In this document: positions 37,735 through 51,422 of the stretch, one piece after another
Layout: every line of letters begins with the position of its first letter
Position numbering within the stretch: the stretch's first letter is position 1
Assembly (NCBI GenBank): GCA_033782935.1
Contig: JAWQEG010001306.1
Coordinates: 2,790,001 to 2,854,000 of the forward strand
Direction: 5' to 3'
Source of the DNA: Petrolisthes cinctipes
Taxonomy: Eukaryota; Arthropoda; Malacostraca; Decapoda; Porcellanidae
Length of the DNA: 64,000 nt
The notes under the pieces: model-generated
Seen by the model: only the letters and a program-made list of their open reading frames with translations
Told to the model about the DNA's origin: nothing
Database searches by the model: none
Made by a program: the position numbers and the translations under genes

Positions 37735-40700
37735 GTGTTAGAGTACTTTCAAAATACATGCTCAAAACATACTGAATATCGATCTTTTAGGTGCACAAAA
37801 GTCGATATGTGCATGCATCTTCAGTACCCGTTTATATCTCAAATTCAGGCTCAAAACACCCGAAAATTCAATATTTTGGGGTCCCAGAAGCAATCTGTAC
37901 ATGCCTACTCAGTGTTAGAGTATTTTCAAAATACAGGCCCAAAACATGCTGAAAATCGATATTTTAGATGCCCAAAGTCAATATGTGCATGTATCTTCTG
38001 TACCCGTTTATATCTCAAATTCATGCTCAAAACACCCGAAAATTCAATATTTTCGGGTCCCAGAAGCAATCTGTACATGCCTACACAGTGCTAGAATATT
38101 TTCAAAATATAGGCCCAAAACATGCTAAAAATCGACATTTTAGGTGCCAAAAAATCGATATATCAAATTCAGTCCCAAAACACCCGAAAATTCGATATTT
38201 AGGGGTCCCAGAAGCGATCTGTACATGCCTACTCCGTGTTAGAGTATTTTCAAAATACATGCTCAAAACATACTGAAAATCGATCTTTTAGGTGCACAAA
38301 AGTCGATAAGTGCATGCATCTTCAGTACCCGTTTATATCTCAAATTCAGGCTCAAAACACCCGAAAATTCAATATTTTGGGGTCCCAGAAGCAATCTGTA
38401 CATGCCTACTCAGTGATAGAGTATTTTCAAAATACAGGCCCAAAACATGCTGAAAATCGATATTTTAGATGCCCAAAGTCAATATGTGCATGTATCTTCT
38501 GTACCCGTTTATATCTCAAATTCATGCTCAAAACACCCGAAAATTCAATATTTTGGGGTCCCAGAAGCAATCTGTACATGCCTACACAGTGCTAGAATAT
38601 TTTCAAAATATAGGCTAAAAACATGCTAAAAATCGACATTTTAGGTGCCAAAAATCGATATCTCAAATTCAGTCCCAAAACACCCGAAAATTCGATATTT
38701 AGGGGTCCCAGAAGCGATCTGTACATGTCTACTCCGTGTTAGAGTATTTTCAAAATACATGCTCAAAACATACTGAAAATCGATCTTTTAGGTGCACAAA
38801 AGTCGATATGTGCATGCATCTTTAGTACCCGTTTATATCTCAAATTCAGGCTCAAAACACCCGAAAATTCAATATTTTGGGGTCCCAGAAGCAATCTGTA
38901 CATGCCTACTCAGTGTTAAAGTATTTTCAAAATACATGCCCAAAACATGCTGAAAATCGATATTTTAGATGCCCAATGTCAATATGTGCATATATCTTCT
39001 GTACCCGTTTATATCTAAAATTCAGGCTCAAAACACCCGAAAATTCAATATTTTGGGGCCCCAGAAGCAATCTGTACAGTGCTAGAATATTTTCAAAATA
39101 TAGGCTAAAAACATGCTAAAAATCGATCTTTTAGGTGCCAAAAAGTCGATATCTAAAATTCAGTCCCAAAACACCCGAAAATTCGATATTTAGGGGTCCC
39201 AGAAGCGATCTGTACATGCCTACTCCGTGTTAGAGTATTTTCAAAATACATGCTCAAAACATACTGAATATCGATCTTTTAGGTGCACAAAAGTCGATAT
39301 GTGCATGCATCTTCAGTACCCGTTTATATCTCAAATTCAGGCTCAAAACACCCGAAAATTCAATATTTTGGGGTCCCAGAAGCAATCTGTACATGCCTAC
39401 TCAGTGTTAGAGTATTTTCAAAATATAGGCCCAAAACATGCTGAAAATCGATATTTTAGATGCCCAAAGTCAATATGTGCATGTATCTTCTGTACCCGTT
39501 TATATCTCAAATTCAGGCTCAAAACACCCGAAAATTCAATATTTTGGGGTCCCAGAAGCAATCTGTACATGCCTACACAGTGCTAGAATATTTTCAAAAT
39601 ATAGGCTAAAAGCATGCTGAAAATCGATATTTTAGGTGCCAAAAAATCGATATCTCAAATTCAGTCCCAAAACACCCGAAAATTCGATATTTAGAGGTCC
39701 CAGAAGGTATCTGTACATGCCTACTCCGTGTTAGAGTATTTTCAAAATACAGGCCAAAAACATACTGAAAATCGATCTTTTAGGTGCACAAAAATCGATA
39801 TGTGCATGCATCTTCAGTACCCGTTTATATCTCAAATTCAGGCTCAAAACACCCGAAAATTCAATATTTTGGGGTCCCAGAAGCAATCTGTACATGCCTA
39901 CTCAGTGTTAGAGTATTTTCAAAATTCAGGCCCAAAACATGCTGAAAATCGATCTTTTAGGTGCACAAAAGTCGATATGTGCATGCGTCTTCAGTACCCG
40001 TTTATATCTCAAATTCAGGCTCAAAACACCCGAAAATTCGATATTTTGGGGTCCCAGAAGGTATCTGTACATGCCTACTCCGTGTTAGAGTATTTTCAAA
40101 ATTCAGGCCCAAAACATGCTGAAAATCGATATTTTAGATGCCCAAAGTCAATATGTGCATGTATCTTCTGTACCCGTTTATATCTCAAATTCAGGCTCAA
40201 AACACCCGAAAATTCAATATTTTGGGGTCGCAGAAGCAATCTGTACATGCCTACACAGTGCTAGAATATTTTCAAAATATAGGCTAAAAACATGCTAAAA
40301 ATCGACATTTTAGGTGCCAAAAAATCGATATCTCAAATTCAGTCCCAAAACACCCGAAAATTCCATATTTAGAGGTCCCAGAAGGTATCTGTACATGCCT
40401 ACTCCGTGTTAGAGTTTTTTCAAAATACAGGCCAAAAACATACTGAAAATCGATCTTTTAGGTGCCCAAAAGTCGATATGTGCATGCATCTTCTGTACCC
40501 GTTTATATCTCAAATTCTGGCCCTAAACACCCGAAAATTCGATATTTTGGGGTCCCAGAAGCGATCTGTACATGCCTACTCCGTGTTAGAGTATTTTCAA
40601 AATTCAGGCCCAAAACATGCTGAAATTCGATATTTTTGGTGCCCAAAGTCAATATGTGCATGTATCTTCTGTACCCGTTTATATCTGAAATTCAGGCTCA

Positions 40701-43700
40701 AAACACCCGAAAATTCAATATTTTGGGGTCCCAGAAGCAATCTGTACAGTGCTAGAATATTTTCAAAATATAGGCTAAAAACATGCTAAAAATCGATCTT
40801 TTAGGTGCCAAAAAGTCGATATCTAAAATTCAGTCCCAAAACACCCGAAAATTCGATATTTAGGGGTCCCAGAAGCGATCTGTACATGCCTACTCCGTGT
40901 TAGAGTACTTTCAAAATACATGCTCAAAACATACTGAATATCGATCTTTTAGGTGCACAAAAGTCGATATGTGCATGCATCTTCAGTACCCGTTTATATC
41001 TCAAATTCAGGCTCAAAACACCCGAAAATTCAATATTTTGGGGTCCCAGAAGCAATCTGTACATGCCTACTCAGTGTTAGAGTATTTTCAAAATACAGGC
41101 CCAAAACATGCTGAAAATCGATATTTTAGATGCCCAAAGTCAATATGTGCATGTATCTTCTGTACCCGTTTATATCTCAAATTCAGGCTCAAAACACCCG
41201 AAAATTCAATATTTACGGGTCCCAGAAGCAATCTGTACATGCCTACACAGTGCTAGAATATTTTCAAAATATAGGCCCAAAACATGCTAAAAATCGACAT
41301 TTTAGGTGCCAAAAAATCGATATATCAAATTCAGTCCCAAAACACCCGAAAATTCGATATTTAGGGGTCCCAGAAGCGATCTGTACATGCCTACTCCGTG
41401 TTAGAGTATTTTCAAAATACATGCTCAAAACATACTGAAAATCGATCTTTTAGGTGCACAAAAGTCGATAAGTGCATGCATCTTCAGTACCCGTTTATAT
41501 CTCAAATTCAGGCTCAAAACACCCGAAAATTCAATATTTTGGGGTCCCAGAAGCAATCTGTACATGCCTACTCAGTGTTAGAGTATTTTCAAAATACAGG
41601 CCCAAAACATGCTGAAAATCGATATTTTAGATGCCCAAAGTCAATATGTGCATGTATCTTCTGTACCCGTTTATATCTCAAATTCATGCTCAAAACACCC
41701 GAAAATTCAATATTTTGGGGTCCCAGAAGCAATCTGTACATGCCTACACAGTGCTAGAATATTTTCAAAATATAGGCTAAAAACATGCTAAAAATCGACA
41801 TTTTAGGTGCCAAAAATCGATATCTCAAATTCAGTCCCAAAACACCCGAAAATTCGATATTTAGGGGTCCCAGAAGCGATCTGTACATGCCTACTCCGTG
41901 TTAGAGTATTTTCAAAATACATGCTCAAAACATACTGAAAATCGATCTTTTAGGTGCACAAAAGTCGATATGTGCATGCATCTTTAGTACCCGTTTATAT
42001 CTCAAATTCAGGCTCAAAACACCCGAAAATTCAATATTTTGGGGTCCCAGAAGCAATCTGTACATGCCTACTCAGTGTTAAAGTATTTACAAAATACAGG
42101 CCCAAAACATGCTGAAAATCGATATTTTAGATGCCCAATGTCAATATGTGCATATATCTTCTGTACCCGTTTATATCTAAAATTCAGGCTCAAAACACCC
42201 GAAAATTCAATATTTTGGGGTCCCAGAAGCAATCTGTACAGTGCTAGAATATTTTCAAAATATAGGCTAAAAACATGCTAAAAATCGATCTTTTAGGTGC
42301 CAAAAAGTCGATATCTAAAATTCAGTCCCAAAACACCCGAAAATTCGATATTTAGGGGTCCCAGAAGCGATCTGTACATGCCTACTCCGTGTTAGAGTAT
42401 TTTCAAAATACATGCTCAAAACATACTGAATATCGATCTTTTAGGTGAACAAAAGTCGATATGTGCATGCATCTTCAGTACCCGTTTATATCTCAAATTC
42501 AGGCTCAAAACACCCGAAAATTCAATATTTTGGGGTCCCAGAAGCAATCTGTACATGCCTACTCAGTGTTAGAGTATTTTCAAAATACAGGCCCAAAACA
42601 TGCTGAAAATCGATATTTTAGATGCCCAAAGTCAATATGTGCATGTATCTTCTGTACCCGTTTATATCTCAAATTCAGGCTCAAAACACCCGAAAATTCA
42701 ATATTTTGGGGTCCCAGAAGCAATCTGTACATGCCTACACAGTGCTAGAATATTTTCAAAATATAGGCTAAAAGCATGCTGAAAATCGATATTTTAGGTG
42801 CCAAAAAATCGATATCTCAAATTCAGTCCCAAAACACCCGAAAATTCGATATTTAGAGATCCCAGAAGGTATCTGTACATGCCTACTCCGTGTTAGAGTA
42901 TTTTCAAAATACAGGCCAAAAACATACTGAAAATCGATCTTTTAGGTGCCCAAAAGTCGATATGTGCATGCATCTTCTGTACCCGTTTATATCTCAAATT
43001 CTGGCCCTAAACACCCGAAAATTCGATATTTTGGGGTCCCAGAAGCGATCTGTACATGCCTACTCCGTGTTAGAGTATTTTCAAAATTCAGGCCCAAAAC
43101 ATGCTGAAAATCGATATTTTTGGTGCCCAAAGTCAATATGTGCATGTATCTTCTGTACCCGTTTATATCTCAAATTCAGGCTCAAAACACCCGAAAATTC
43201 AATATTTTGGGGTCCCAGAAGCAATCTGTACATGCCTACTCAATGCTAGAATATTTTCAAAATATAGGCTAAAAACATGCTAAAAATCGATCTTTTAGGT
43301 GCCAAAAAGTCGATATCTCAAATTCAGTCCCAAAACACCCGAAAATTCGATATTTAGGGGTCCCAGAAGCGATCTGTACATGCCTACTCCGTGTTAGAGT
43401 ATTTTCAAAATACATGCTCAAAACATACTGAAAATCGATCTTTTAGGTGCACAAAAGTCGATATGTGCATGCATCTTCAGTACCCGTTTATATCTCAAAT
43501 TCAGGCTCAAAACACCCGAAAATTCAATATTTTGGGGTCCCAGAAGCAATCTGTACATGCCTACTCAGTGTTAGAGTATTTTCAAAATTCAGGCCCAAAA
43601 CATGCTGAAAATCGATCTTTTAGGTGCACAAAAGTCGATATGTGCATGCGTCTTCAGTACCCGTTTATATCTCAAATTCAGGCTCAAAACACCCGAAATA

Positions 43701-44244
43701 TCGATATTTTGGGGTCCCAGAAGGTATCTGTACATGCCTACTCCGTGTTAGAGTATTTTCAAAATTCAGGCCCAAAACATGCTGAAAATCGATATTTTTG
43801 GTGCCCAAACTCAATATGTGCATGTATCTTCTGTACCCGTTTATATCTCAAATTCAGGCTCAAAACAACCGAAAATTCAATATTTTGGGGTCCCAGAAGC
43901 AATCTGTACATGCCTACTCTGTGTTAGAGTATTTTCAAAATACAGGCCCAAAACATGCTGAAAATCGATATTTTAGATGCCCAAAGTCAATATGGGCATG
44001 TATCTTCTGTACCCGTTTATATCTCAAATTCAGGCTCAAAACACCCGAAAATTCAATATTTTGGGGTCCCAGAAGCAATCTGTACATGCCTACAAAGTGC
44101 TAGAATATTTTCAAAATATAGGCTAAAAACATGCTAAAAATCGACATTTTAGGTGCCAAAAAATCGATATCTCAAATTCAGTCCCAAAACACCCGAAAAT
44201 TCGATATTTAGAGGTCCCAGAAGCGATCTGTACATGCCTACTCC

Positions 44245-45263
44245 GTGTTAGAGTATTTTCAAAATACAGGCCAAAAACATACTGAAAATCGATCTTTTAG
44301 GTGCCCAAAAGTCGATATGTGCATGCATCTTCTGTACCCGTTTATATCTCAAATTCTGGCCCTAAACACCCGAAAATTCGATATTTTGGGGTCCCAGAAG
44401 CGATCTGTACATGCCTACTCAGTGTTAGAGTATTTTCAAAATTCAGGCCCAAAACATGCTGAAAATCGATATTTTTGGTGCCCAAAGTCAATATGTGCAT
44501 GTATCTTCTCTACCCGTTTATATCTCAAATTCAGGCTCAAAACACCCGAAAATTCGATATTTTGGGGTCCCAGAAGGTATCTGTACATGCCTACTCCTTG
44601 TTAGAGTATTTTCAAAATTCAGGCCCAAAACATGCTGAAAATCGATATTTTTGGTGCCGAAAGTCAATATGTGCATGTATCTTCTGTACCCGTTTATATC
44701 TCAAATTCAGGCTCAAAACACCCGAAAATTCGATATTTTGGGGTCCCAGAAGCGATCTGTACATGCCTACTCAGTGTTAGAGTATTTTCAAAATTCAGGC
44801 CCAAAACATGCTGAAAATCGATATTTTTGGTGCCCAAAGTCAATATGTGCATGTATCTTCTCTACCCGTTTATATCTCAAATTCAGGCCCTAAACACCCG
44901 AAAATTCGATATTTTGGGGTCCCAGAAGCGATCTGTACATGCCTACTCCGTGTTAGAGTATTTTCAAAATTCAGGCCCAAAACATGCTGAAAATCGATAT
45001 TTTTGGTGCCCAAAGTCAATATGTGCATGTATCTTCTGTACCCGTTTATATCTCAAATTCAGGCTCAAAACACCCGAAAATTCAATATTTTGGGGTCCCA
45101 GAAGCAATCTGTACAGTGCTAGAATATTTTCAAAATATAGGCTAAAAACATTCTAAAAATCGATCTTTTAGGTGCCAAAAAGTCGATATCTCAAATTCAG
45201 TCCCAAAACACCCGAAAATTCGATATTTAGGGGTCCCAGAAGCGATCTGTACATGCCTACTCC
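44245..45263 (+). repeat. Six-monomer HOR unit with a B2 run (1019 bp)
   Basis: Order is A2 44245, B2 44422, B2 44598, B2 44774, truncated B2 44950, C 45116. The four B2 copies are not identical: the endings and internal bases differ (cttctctaccc, gtgccgaaag, ctccttg), so this is not one clean recent amplification. The homologous unit is 59088-60106. Confidence 0.92.
44878..45053 (+). repeat. Two 88-bp halves within the 176-bp period
   Basis: Half 1 is 44878-44965 (starts caaattcagg, ends agagtattttc) and half 2 is 44966-45053 (starts aaaattcagg, ends tttatatct). Aligned without gaps they agree at 58 of 88 positions by hand count. Shared blocks are aaattcagg, caaaaca or taaaca, gatatttt, ccca and catg. 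The 176-bp monomer therefore arose by duplication of an 88-bp ancestor followed by divergence. Confidence 0.9.
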
Positions 45264-46089
45264 GTGTTAGAGTATTCTCAAAATACATGCTCAAAACATA
45301 CTGAAAATCGATCTTTTAGGTGCACAAAAGTCGATATGTGCATGCATCTTCAGTACCCGTTTATATCTCAAATTCAGTCTCAAAACACCCGAAAATTCAA
45401 TATTTTGGGGTCCCTGAAGCAATCTGTACATGCCTACACAGTGCTAGAATATTTTCAAAATATAGGCTAAAAACATGCTAAAAATCGACATTTTAGGTGC
45501 CAAAACATCGATATCTCAAATTCAGTCCCAAAACACCCGAAAATTCGATATTTAGAGGTCCCAGAAGCGATCTGTACATGCCTACTCCGTGTTAGAGTAT
45601 TTTCAAAATACATGCTCAAAACATACTGAAAATCGATCTTTTAGGTGCACAAAAGTCGATATGTGCATGCATCTTCAGTACCCGTTTATATCTCAAATTC
45701 AGGCTCAAAACACCCGAAAATTCAATATTTTGGGGTCCCAGAAGCAATCTGTACATGCCTACTCTGTGTTATAGTATTTTCAAAATACAGGCCCAAAACA
45801 TGCTGAAAATCGATATTTAAGATGCCCAAAGTCAATATGGGCATGTATCTTCTGTACCCGTTTATATCTCAAATTCAGGCTCAAAACATCCGAAAATTCA
45901 ATATTTTGGGGTCCCAGAAGCAATCTCTACATGCCTACACAGTGCTAGAATATTTTCAAAATATAGGCTAAAAACATGCTAAAAATCGACATTTTAGGTG
46001 CCAAAAAATCGATATCTCAAATTCAGTCCCAAAACACCCGAAAATTCCATATTTAGAGGTCCCAGAAGCGATCTGTACATGCCTACTCC

Positions 46090-49076
46090 GTGTTAGAGTA
46101 TTTTCAAAATACATGCTCAAAACATACTGAAAATCGATCTTTTAGGTGCACAAAAGTCGATATGTGCATGCATCTTCAGTACCCGTTTATATCTCAAATT
46201 CAGGCTCAAAACACCCGAAAATTCGATATTTTGGGGTCCCAGAAGGTATCTGTACATGCCTACTCCGTGTTAGAGTATTTTCAAAATTCAGGCCCAAAAC
46301 ATGCTGAAAATCGATATTTTTGTTGCCCAAAGTCAATATGTGCATGTATCTTCTGTACCCGTTTATATCTCAAATTCAGGCTCAAAACAACCGAAAATTC
46401 AATATTTTGGGGTCCCAGAAGGAATCTGTACATGCCTACTCTGTGTTAGAGTATTTTCAAAATACAGGCCCAAAACATGCTGAAAATCGATATTTTAGAT
46501 GCCCAAAGTCAATATGGGCATGTATCTTCTGTACCCGTTTATATCTCAAATTCTGGCCCTAAACACCCGAAAATTCGATATTTTGGGGTCCCAGAAGCGA
46601 TCTGTACATGCCTACTCCGTGTTAGAGTATTTTCAAAATTCAGGCCCAAAACATGCTGAAAATCGATATTTTTGGTGCCCAAAGTCAATATGTGCATGTA
46701 TCTTCTGTACCCGTTTATATCTCAAATTCAGGCTCAAAACACCCGAAAATTCAATATTTTGGGGTCCCAGAAGCAATCTGTACAGTGCTAGAATATTTTC
46801 AAAATATAGGCTAAAAACATGCTAAAAATCGATCTTTTAGGTGCCAAAAAGTCGATATCTCAAATTCAGTCCCAAAACACCCGAAAATTCGATATTTAGG
46901 GGTCCCAGAAGCGATCTGTACATGCCTACTCCGTGTTAGAGTATTTTCAAAATACATGCTCAAAACATACTGAAAATCGATCTTTTAGGTGCACAAAAGT
47001 CGATATGTGCATGCATCTTCAGTACCCGTTTATATCTCAAATTCAGGCTCAAAACACCGGAAAATTCAATATTTTGGGGTCCCAGAAGCAATCTGTACAT
47101 GCCTACACAGTGCTAGAATATTTTCAAAATATAGGCTAAAAACATGCTAAAAATCGACATTTTAGGTGCCAAAAAATCGATATCTCAAATTCAGTCCCAA
47201 AACACCCGAAAATTCGATATTTAGAGGTCCCAGAAGCGATCTGTACATGCCTACTCCGGTTTTGAGTATTTTCAAAATACATGCTCAAAACATACTGAAA
47301 ATCGATCTTTTAGGTGCACAAAAGTCGATATGTGCATGCATCTTCAGTACCCGTTTATATCTCAAATTCAGGCTCAAAACACCCGAAAATTCAATATTTT
47401 GGGGTCCCAGAAGCAATCTGTACATGCCTACTCAGTGTTAAACTATTTTAAAATTACAGGCCCATAACATGCTGAAAATCGATATTTTAGATGCCAAAAA
47501 ATCGATATCTCAAATTCAGTCCCAAAACACCCGAAAATTCGATATTTAGAGGTCCCAGAAGCGATCTGTACATGCCTACTCCGTGTTAGAGTATTTTCAA
47601 AATACATGCTCAAAACATACTGAAAATCGATCTTTTAGGTGCACAAAAGTCGATATGTGCATGCATCTTCAGTACCCGTTTATATCTCAAATTCAGGCTC
47701 AAAACACCCGAAAATTCGATATTTTGGGGTCCCAGAAGGTATCTGTACATGCCTACTCCGTGTTAGAGTATTTTCAAAATTCAGGCCCAAAACATGCTGA
47801 AAATCGATATTTTTGGTGCCCAAAGTCAATATGTGCATGTATCTTCTGTACCCGTTTATATCTCAAATTCTGGCTCAAAACAACCGAAAATTCAATATTT
47901 TGGGGTCCCAGAAGGAATCTGTACATGCCTACTCTGTGTTAGAGTATTTTCAAAATACAGGCCCAAAACATGCTGAAAATCGATATTTTAGATGCCCAAA
48001 GTCAATATGGGCATGTATCTTCTGTACCCGTTTATATCTCAAATTCTGGCCCTAAACACCCGAAAATTCGATATTTTGGGGTCCCAGAAGCGATCTGTAC
48101 ATGCCTACTCCGTGTTAGAGTATTTTCAAAATTCAGGCCCAAAACATGCTGAAAATCGATATTTTTGGTGCCCAAAGTCAATATGTGCATGTATCTTCTG
48201 TACCCGTTTATATCTCAAATTCAGGCTCAAAACACCCGAAAATTCAATATTTTGGGGTCCCAGAAGCAATCTGTACAGTGCTAGAATATTTTCAAAATAT
48301 AGGCTAAAAACATGCTAAAAATCGATCTTTTAGGTGCCAAAAAGTCGATATCTCAAATTCAGTCCCAAAACACCCGAAAATTCGATATTTAGGGGTCCCA
48401 GAAGCGATCTGTACATGCCTACTCCGTGTTAGAGTATTTTCAAAATACATGCTCAAAACATACTGAAAATCGATCTTTTAGGTGCACAAAAGTCGATATG
48501 TGCATGCATCTTCAGTACCCGTTTATATCTCAAATTCAGGCTCAAAACACCGGAAAATTCAATATTTTGGGGTCCCAGAAGCAATCTGTACATGCCTACA
48601 CAGTGCTAGAATATTTTCAAAATATAGGCTAAAAACATGCTAAAAATCGACATTTTAGGTGCCAAAAAATCGATATCTCAAATTCAGTCCCAAAACACCC
48701 GAAAATTCGATATTTAGAGGTCCCAGAAGCGATCTGTACATGCCTACTCCGTGTTAGAGTATTTTCAAAATACATGCTCAAAACATACTGAAAATCGATC
48801 TTTTAGGTGCACAAAAGTCGATATGTGCATGCATCTTCAGTACCCGTTTATATCTCAAATTCAGGCTCAAAACACCCGAAAATTCAATATTTTGGGGTCC
48901 CAGAAGCAATCTGTACATGCCTACTCAGTGTTAAAGTATTTTAAAAATACAGGCCCATAACATGCTGAAAATCGATATTTTAGATGCCAAAAAATCGATA
49001 TCTCAAATTCAGTCCCAAAACACATGAAAAATTCGATATTTAGAGGTCCCAGAAGGTATCTGTACATGCCTACTCC
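46090..49076 (+). repeat. 1,493-bp tandem duplication
   Basis: Units 46090 (843), 46933 (325) and 47258 (325) are repeated as 47583 (843), 48426 (325) and 48751 (326). Small differences such as gttgcccaaag at 46322 versus ggtgcccaaag at 47815, and cacccg versus cacatg near 49021, tell the copies apart. The duplicate region at 60.9-62.9 kb retains only part of this pair. Confidence 0.9.
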
Positions 49077-49929
49077 GTGTTAGAGTATTTTCAAAATACA
49101 GGCCAAAAACATACTGAAAATCGATCTTTTAGGTGCCCAAAAGTCGATATGTGCATGCATCTTCTGTACCCGTTTATATCTCAAATTCTGGCCCTAAACA
49201 CCCGAAAATTCGATATTTTGGGGTCCCAGAAGCGATCTGTACATGCCTACTCAGTGTTAGAGTATTTTCAAAATTCAGGTCCAAAACATGCTGAAAATCG
49301 ATATTTTTGGTGCCCAAAGTCAATATGTGCATGTATCTTCTCTACCCGTTTATATCTCAAATTCAGGCTCAAAACACCCGAAAATTCGATATTTTGGGGT
49401 CCCAGAAGGTATCTGTACATGCCTACTCCGTGTTAGAGTATTTTCAAAATTCAGGCCCAAAACATGCTGAAAATCGATATTTTTGGTGCCCAAAGTCAAT
49501 ATGTGCATGTATCTTCTGTACCCGTTTATATCTCAAATTCAGGCTCAAAACAACCGAAAATTCAATATTTTGGGGTCCCAGAAGCAATCTGTACATGCCT
49601 ACTCTGTGTTAGAGTATTTTCAAAATACAGGCCCAAAACATGCTGAAAATCGATATTTTAGATGCCCAAAGTCAATATGTGCATGTATCTTCTGTACCCG
49701 TTTATATCTCAAATTCAGGCTCAAAACACCCGAAAATTCAATATTTTGGGGTCCCAGAAGCAATCTGTACATGCCTACACATTGCTAGAATATTTTCAAA
49801 ATATAGGCTAAAAACATGCTAAAAATCGACATTTTAGGTGCCAAAAAATCGATATCTCAAATTCAGTCCCAAAACACCCGAAAATTCGATATTTAGAGGT
49901 CCCAGAAGGTATCTGTACATGCCTACTCC
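49077..49929 (+). repeat. Five-monomer HOR unit with B-type run (853 bp)
   Basis: Order is A2 49077, B2 49254, B2 49430, B1 49606, C 49782. The counterpart is 62928-63778 (851 bp; C shortened by two single-base losses). Confidence 0.9.
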
Positions 49930-50745
49930 GTGTTAGAGTATTTTCAAAATACAGGCCAAAAACATACTGAAAATCGATCTTTTAGGTGCCCAAAAGTCGA
50001 TATGTGCATGCATCTTCTGTACCCGTTTATATCTCAAATTCTGGCCCTAAACACCCGAAAATTCGATATTTTGGAGTCCCAGAAGCGATCTGTACATGCC
50101 TACTCCGTGTTAGAGTATTTTCAAAATTCAGGCCCAAAACATGCTGAAAATCGATATTTTTGGTGCCCAAAGTCAATATGTGCATGTATCTTCTGTACCC
50201 GTTTATATCTCAAATTCAGGCTCAAAACACCCGAAAATTCAATATTTTGGGGTACCAGAAGCAATCTGTACAGTGCTAGAATATTTTCAAAATATAGGCT
50301 AAAAACATGCTAAAAATCGATCTTTTAGGTGCCAAAAAGTCGATATCTCAAATTCAGTCCCAAAACACCCGAAAATTCGATATTTAGGGGTCCCAAAAGC
50401 GATCTGTACATGCCTACTCCGTGTTAGAGTATTTTCAAAATACATGCTCAAAACATACTGAAAATCGATCTTTTAGGTGCACAAAAGTCGATATGTGCAT
50501 GCATCTTCAGTACCCGTTTATAACTCAAATTCAGGCTCAAAACACCCGAAAATTCAATATTTTGGGGTCCCAGAAGCAATCTCTACATGCCTACACAGTG
50601 CTAGAATATTTTCAAAATATAGGCTAAAAACATGCTAAAAATCGACATTTTAGGTGCCAAAAAATCGATATCACAAATTCAGTCCCAAAACACCCGAAAA
50701 TTCGATATTTAGAGGTCCCAGAAGCGATCTGTACATGCCTACTCC

Positions 50746-51422
50746 GTGTTAGAGTATTTTCAAAATACATGCTCAAAACATACTGAAAATCGATCTTTTA
50801 GGTGCACAAAAGTCGATATGTGCATGCATCTTCAGTACCCATTTATATCTCAAATTCAGGCTCAAAACACCCGAAAATTCGATATTTTGGGGTCCCAGAA
50901 GCAATCTGTACATGCCTACTCAGTGTTAGAGTATTTTCAAAATACAGGCCAAAAACATGCTGAAAATCGATATTTTTGGTTCCCAAAGTCAATATGTGCA
51001 TGTATCTTCTCTACCCGTTTATATCTCAAATTCAGGCTCAAAACACCCGAAAATTCGATATTTTGGGGTCCCAGAAGGTATCTGTACATGCCTACTCCGT
51101 GTTAGAGTATTTTCAAAATTCAGGCCCAAAACATGCTGAAAATCGATATTTTAGATGCCCAAAGTCAATATGTGCATGTATCTTCTGTACCCGTTTATAT
51201 CTCAAATTCAGGCTCAAAACACCCGAAAATTCAATATTTTGGGGTCGCAGAAGCAATCTGTACATGCCTACACAGTGCTAGAATATTTTCAAAATATAGG
51301 CTAAAAACATGCTAAAAATCGACATTTTACGTGCCAAAAAATCGATATCTCAAATTCAGTCCCAAAACACCCGAAAATTCCATATTTAGAGGTCCCAGAA
51401 GGTATCTGTACATGCCTACTCC
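50746..51422 (+). repeat. Four-monomer HOR unit (677 bp)
   Basis: Order is A1 50746, B hybrid 50923 (acaggccaaaaacatgctg start and ttggttcccaaag body), B1 51099 with the ggtcgcag variant, C 51275. It links the B2-rich region to the gagttttttc cassette at 51423. Confidence 0.88.

Larger units (their letters stand above)
34220..43390 (+). repeat. HOR domain with mixed triads and expanded units
   Basis: Unit starts are 34220, 35073, 35574, 36065, 36566, 37067, 37735, 38236, 38736, 39227, 39728, 40406, 40897, 41398, 41898, 42389 and 42890. Most are 491-501 bp. Expanded units are 853 bp (34220), 668 bp (37067) and 678 bp (39728); each contains an extra A1-like monomer with aaaattcaggccc at the start and tgcatgcgtcttcag inside. 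Confidence 0.92.
37571..49840 (+). repeat. 12-kb segmental duplication, left copy
   Basis: Matches 51750-63700. The offset is 14,179 up to about 39.7 kb, 14,857 after a 678-bp duplication in the right copy, 14,843 after small indels near 41.5-42.7 kb, and 13,851 after a 992-bp loss in the right copy. Unit starts pair as 37735/51914, 38236/52415, 39728/53907 and 54585, 40406/55263, 41398/56255, 43391/58234, 44245/59088, 46090/60933 and 49077/62928. Confidence 0.9.
43391..51422 (+). repeat. HOR domain dominated by expanded and two-monomer units
   Basis: Unit starts are 43391 (854), 44245 (1019), 45264 (325), 45589 (501), 46090 (843), 46933 (325), 47258 (325), 47583 (843), 48426 (325), 48751 (326), 49077 (853), 49930 (491), 50421 (325) and 50746 (677). 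Only two units are of triad size. Gains and losses of single long monomers are most concentrated here and in its duplicate at 58-63 kb. Confidence 0.92.
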
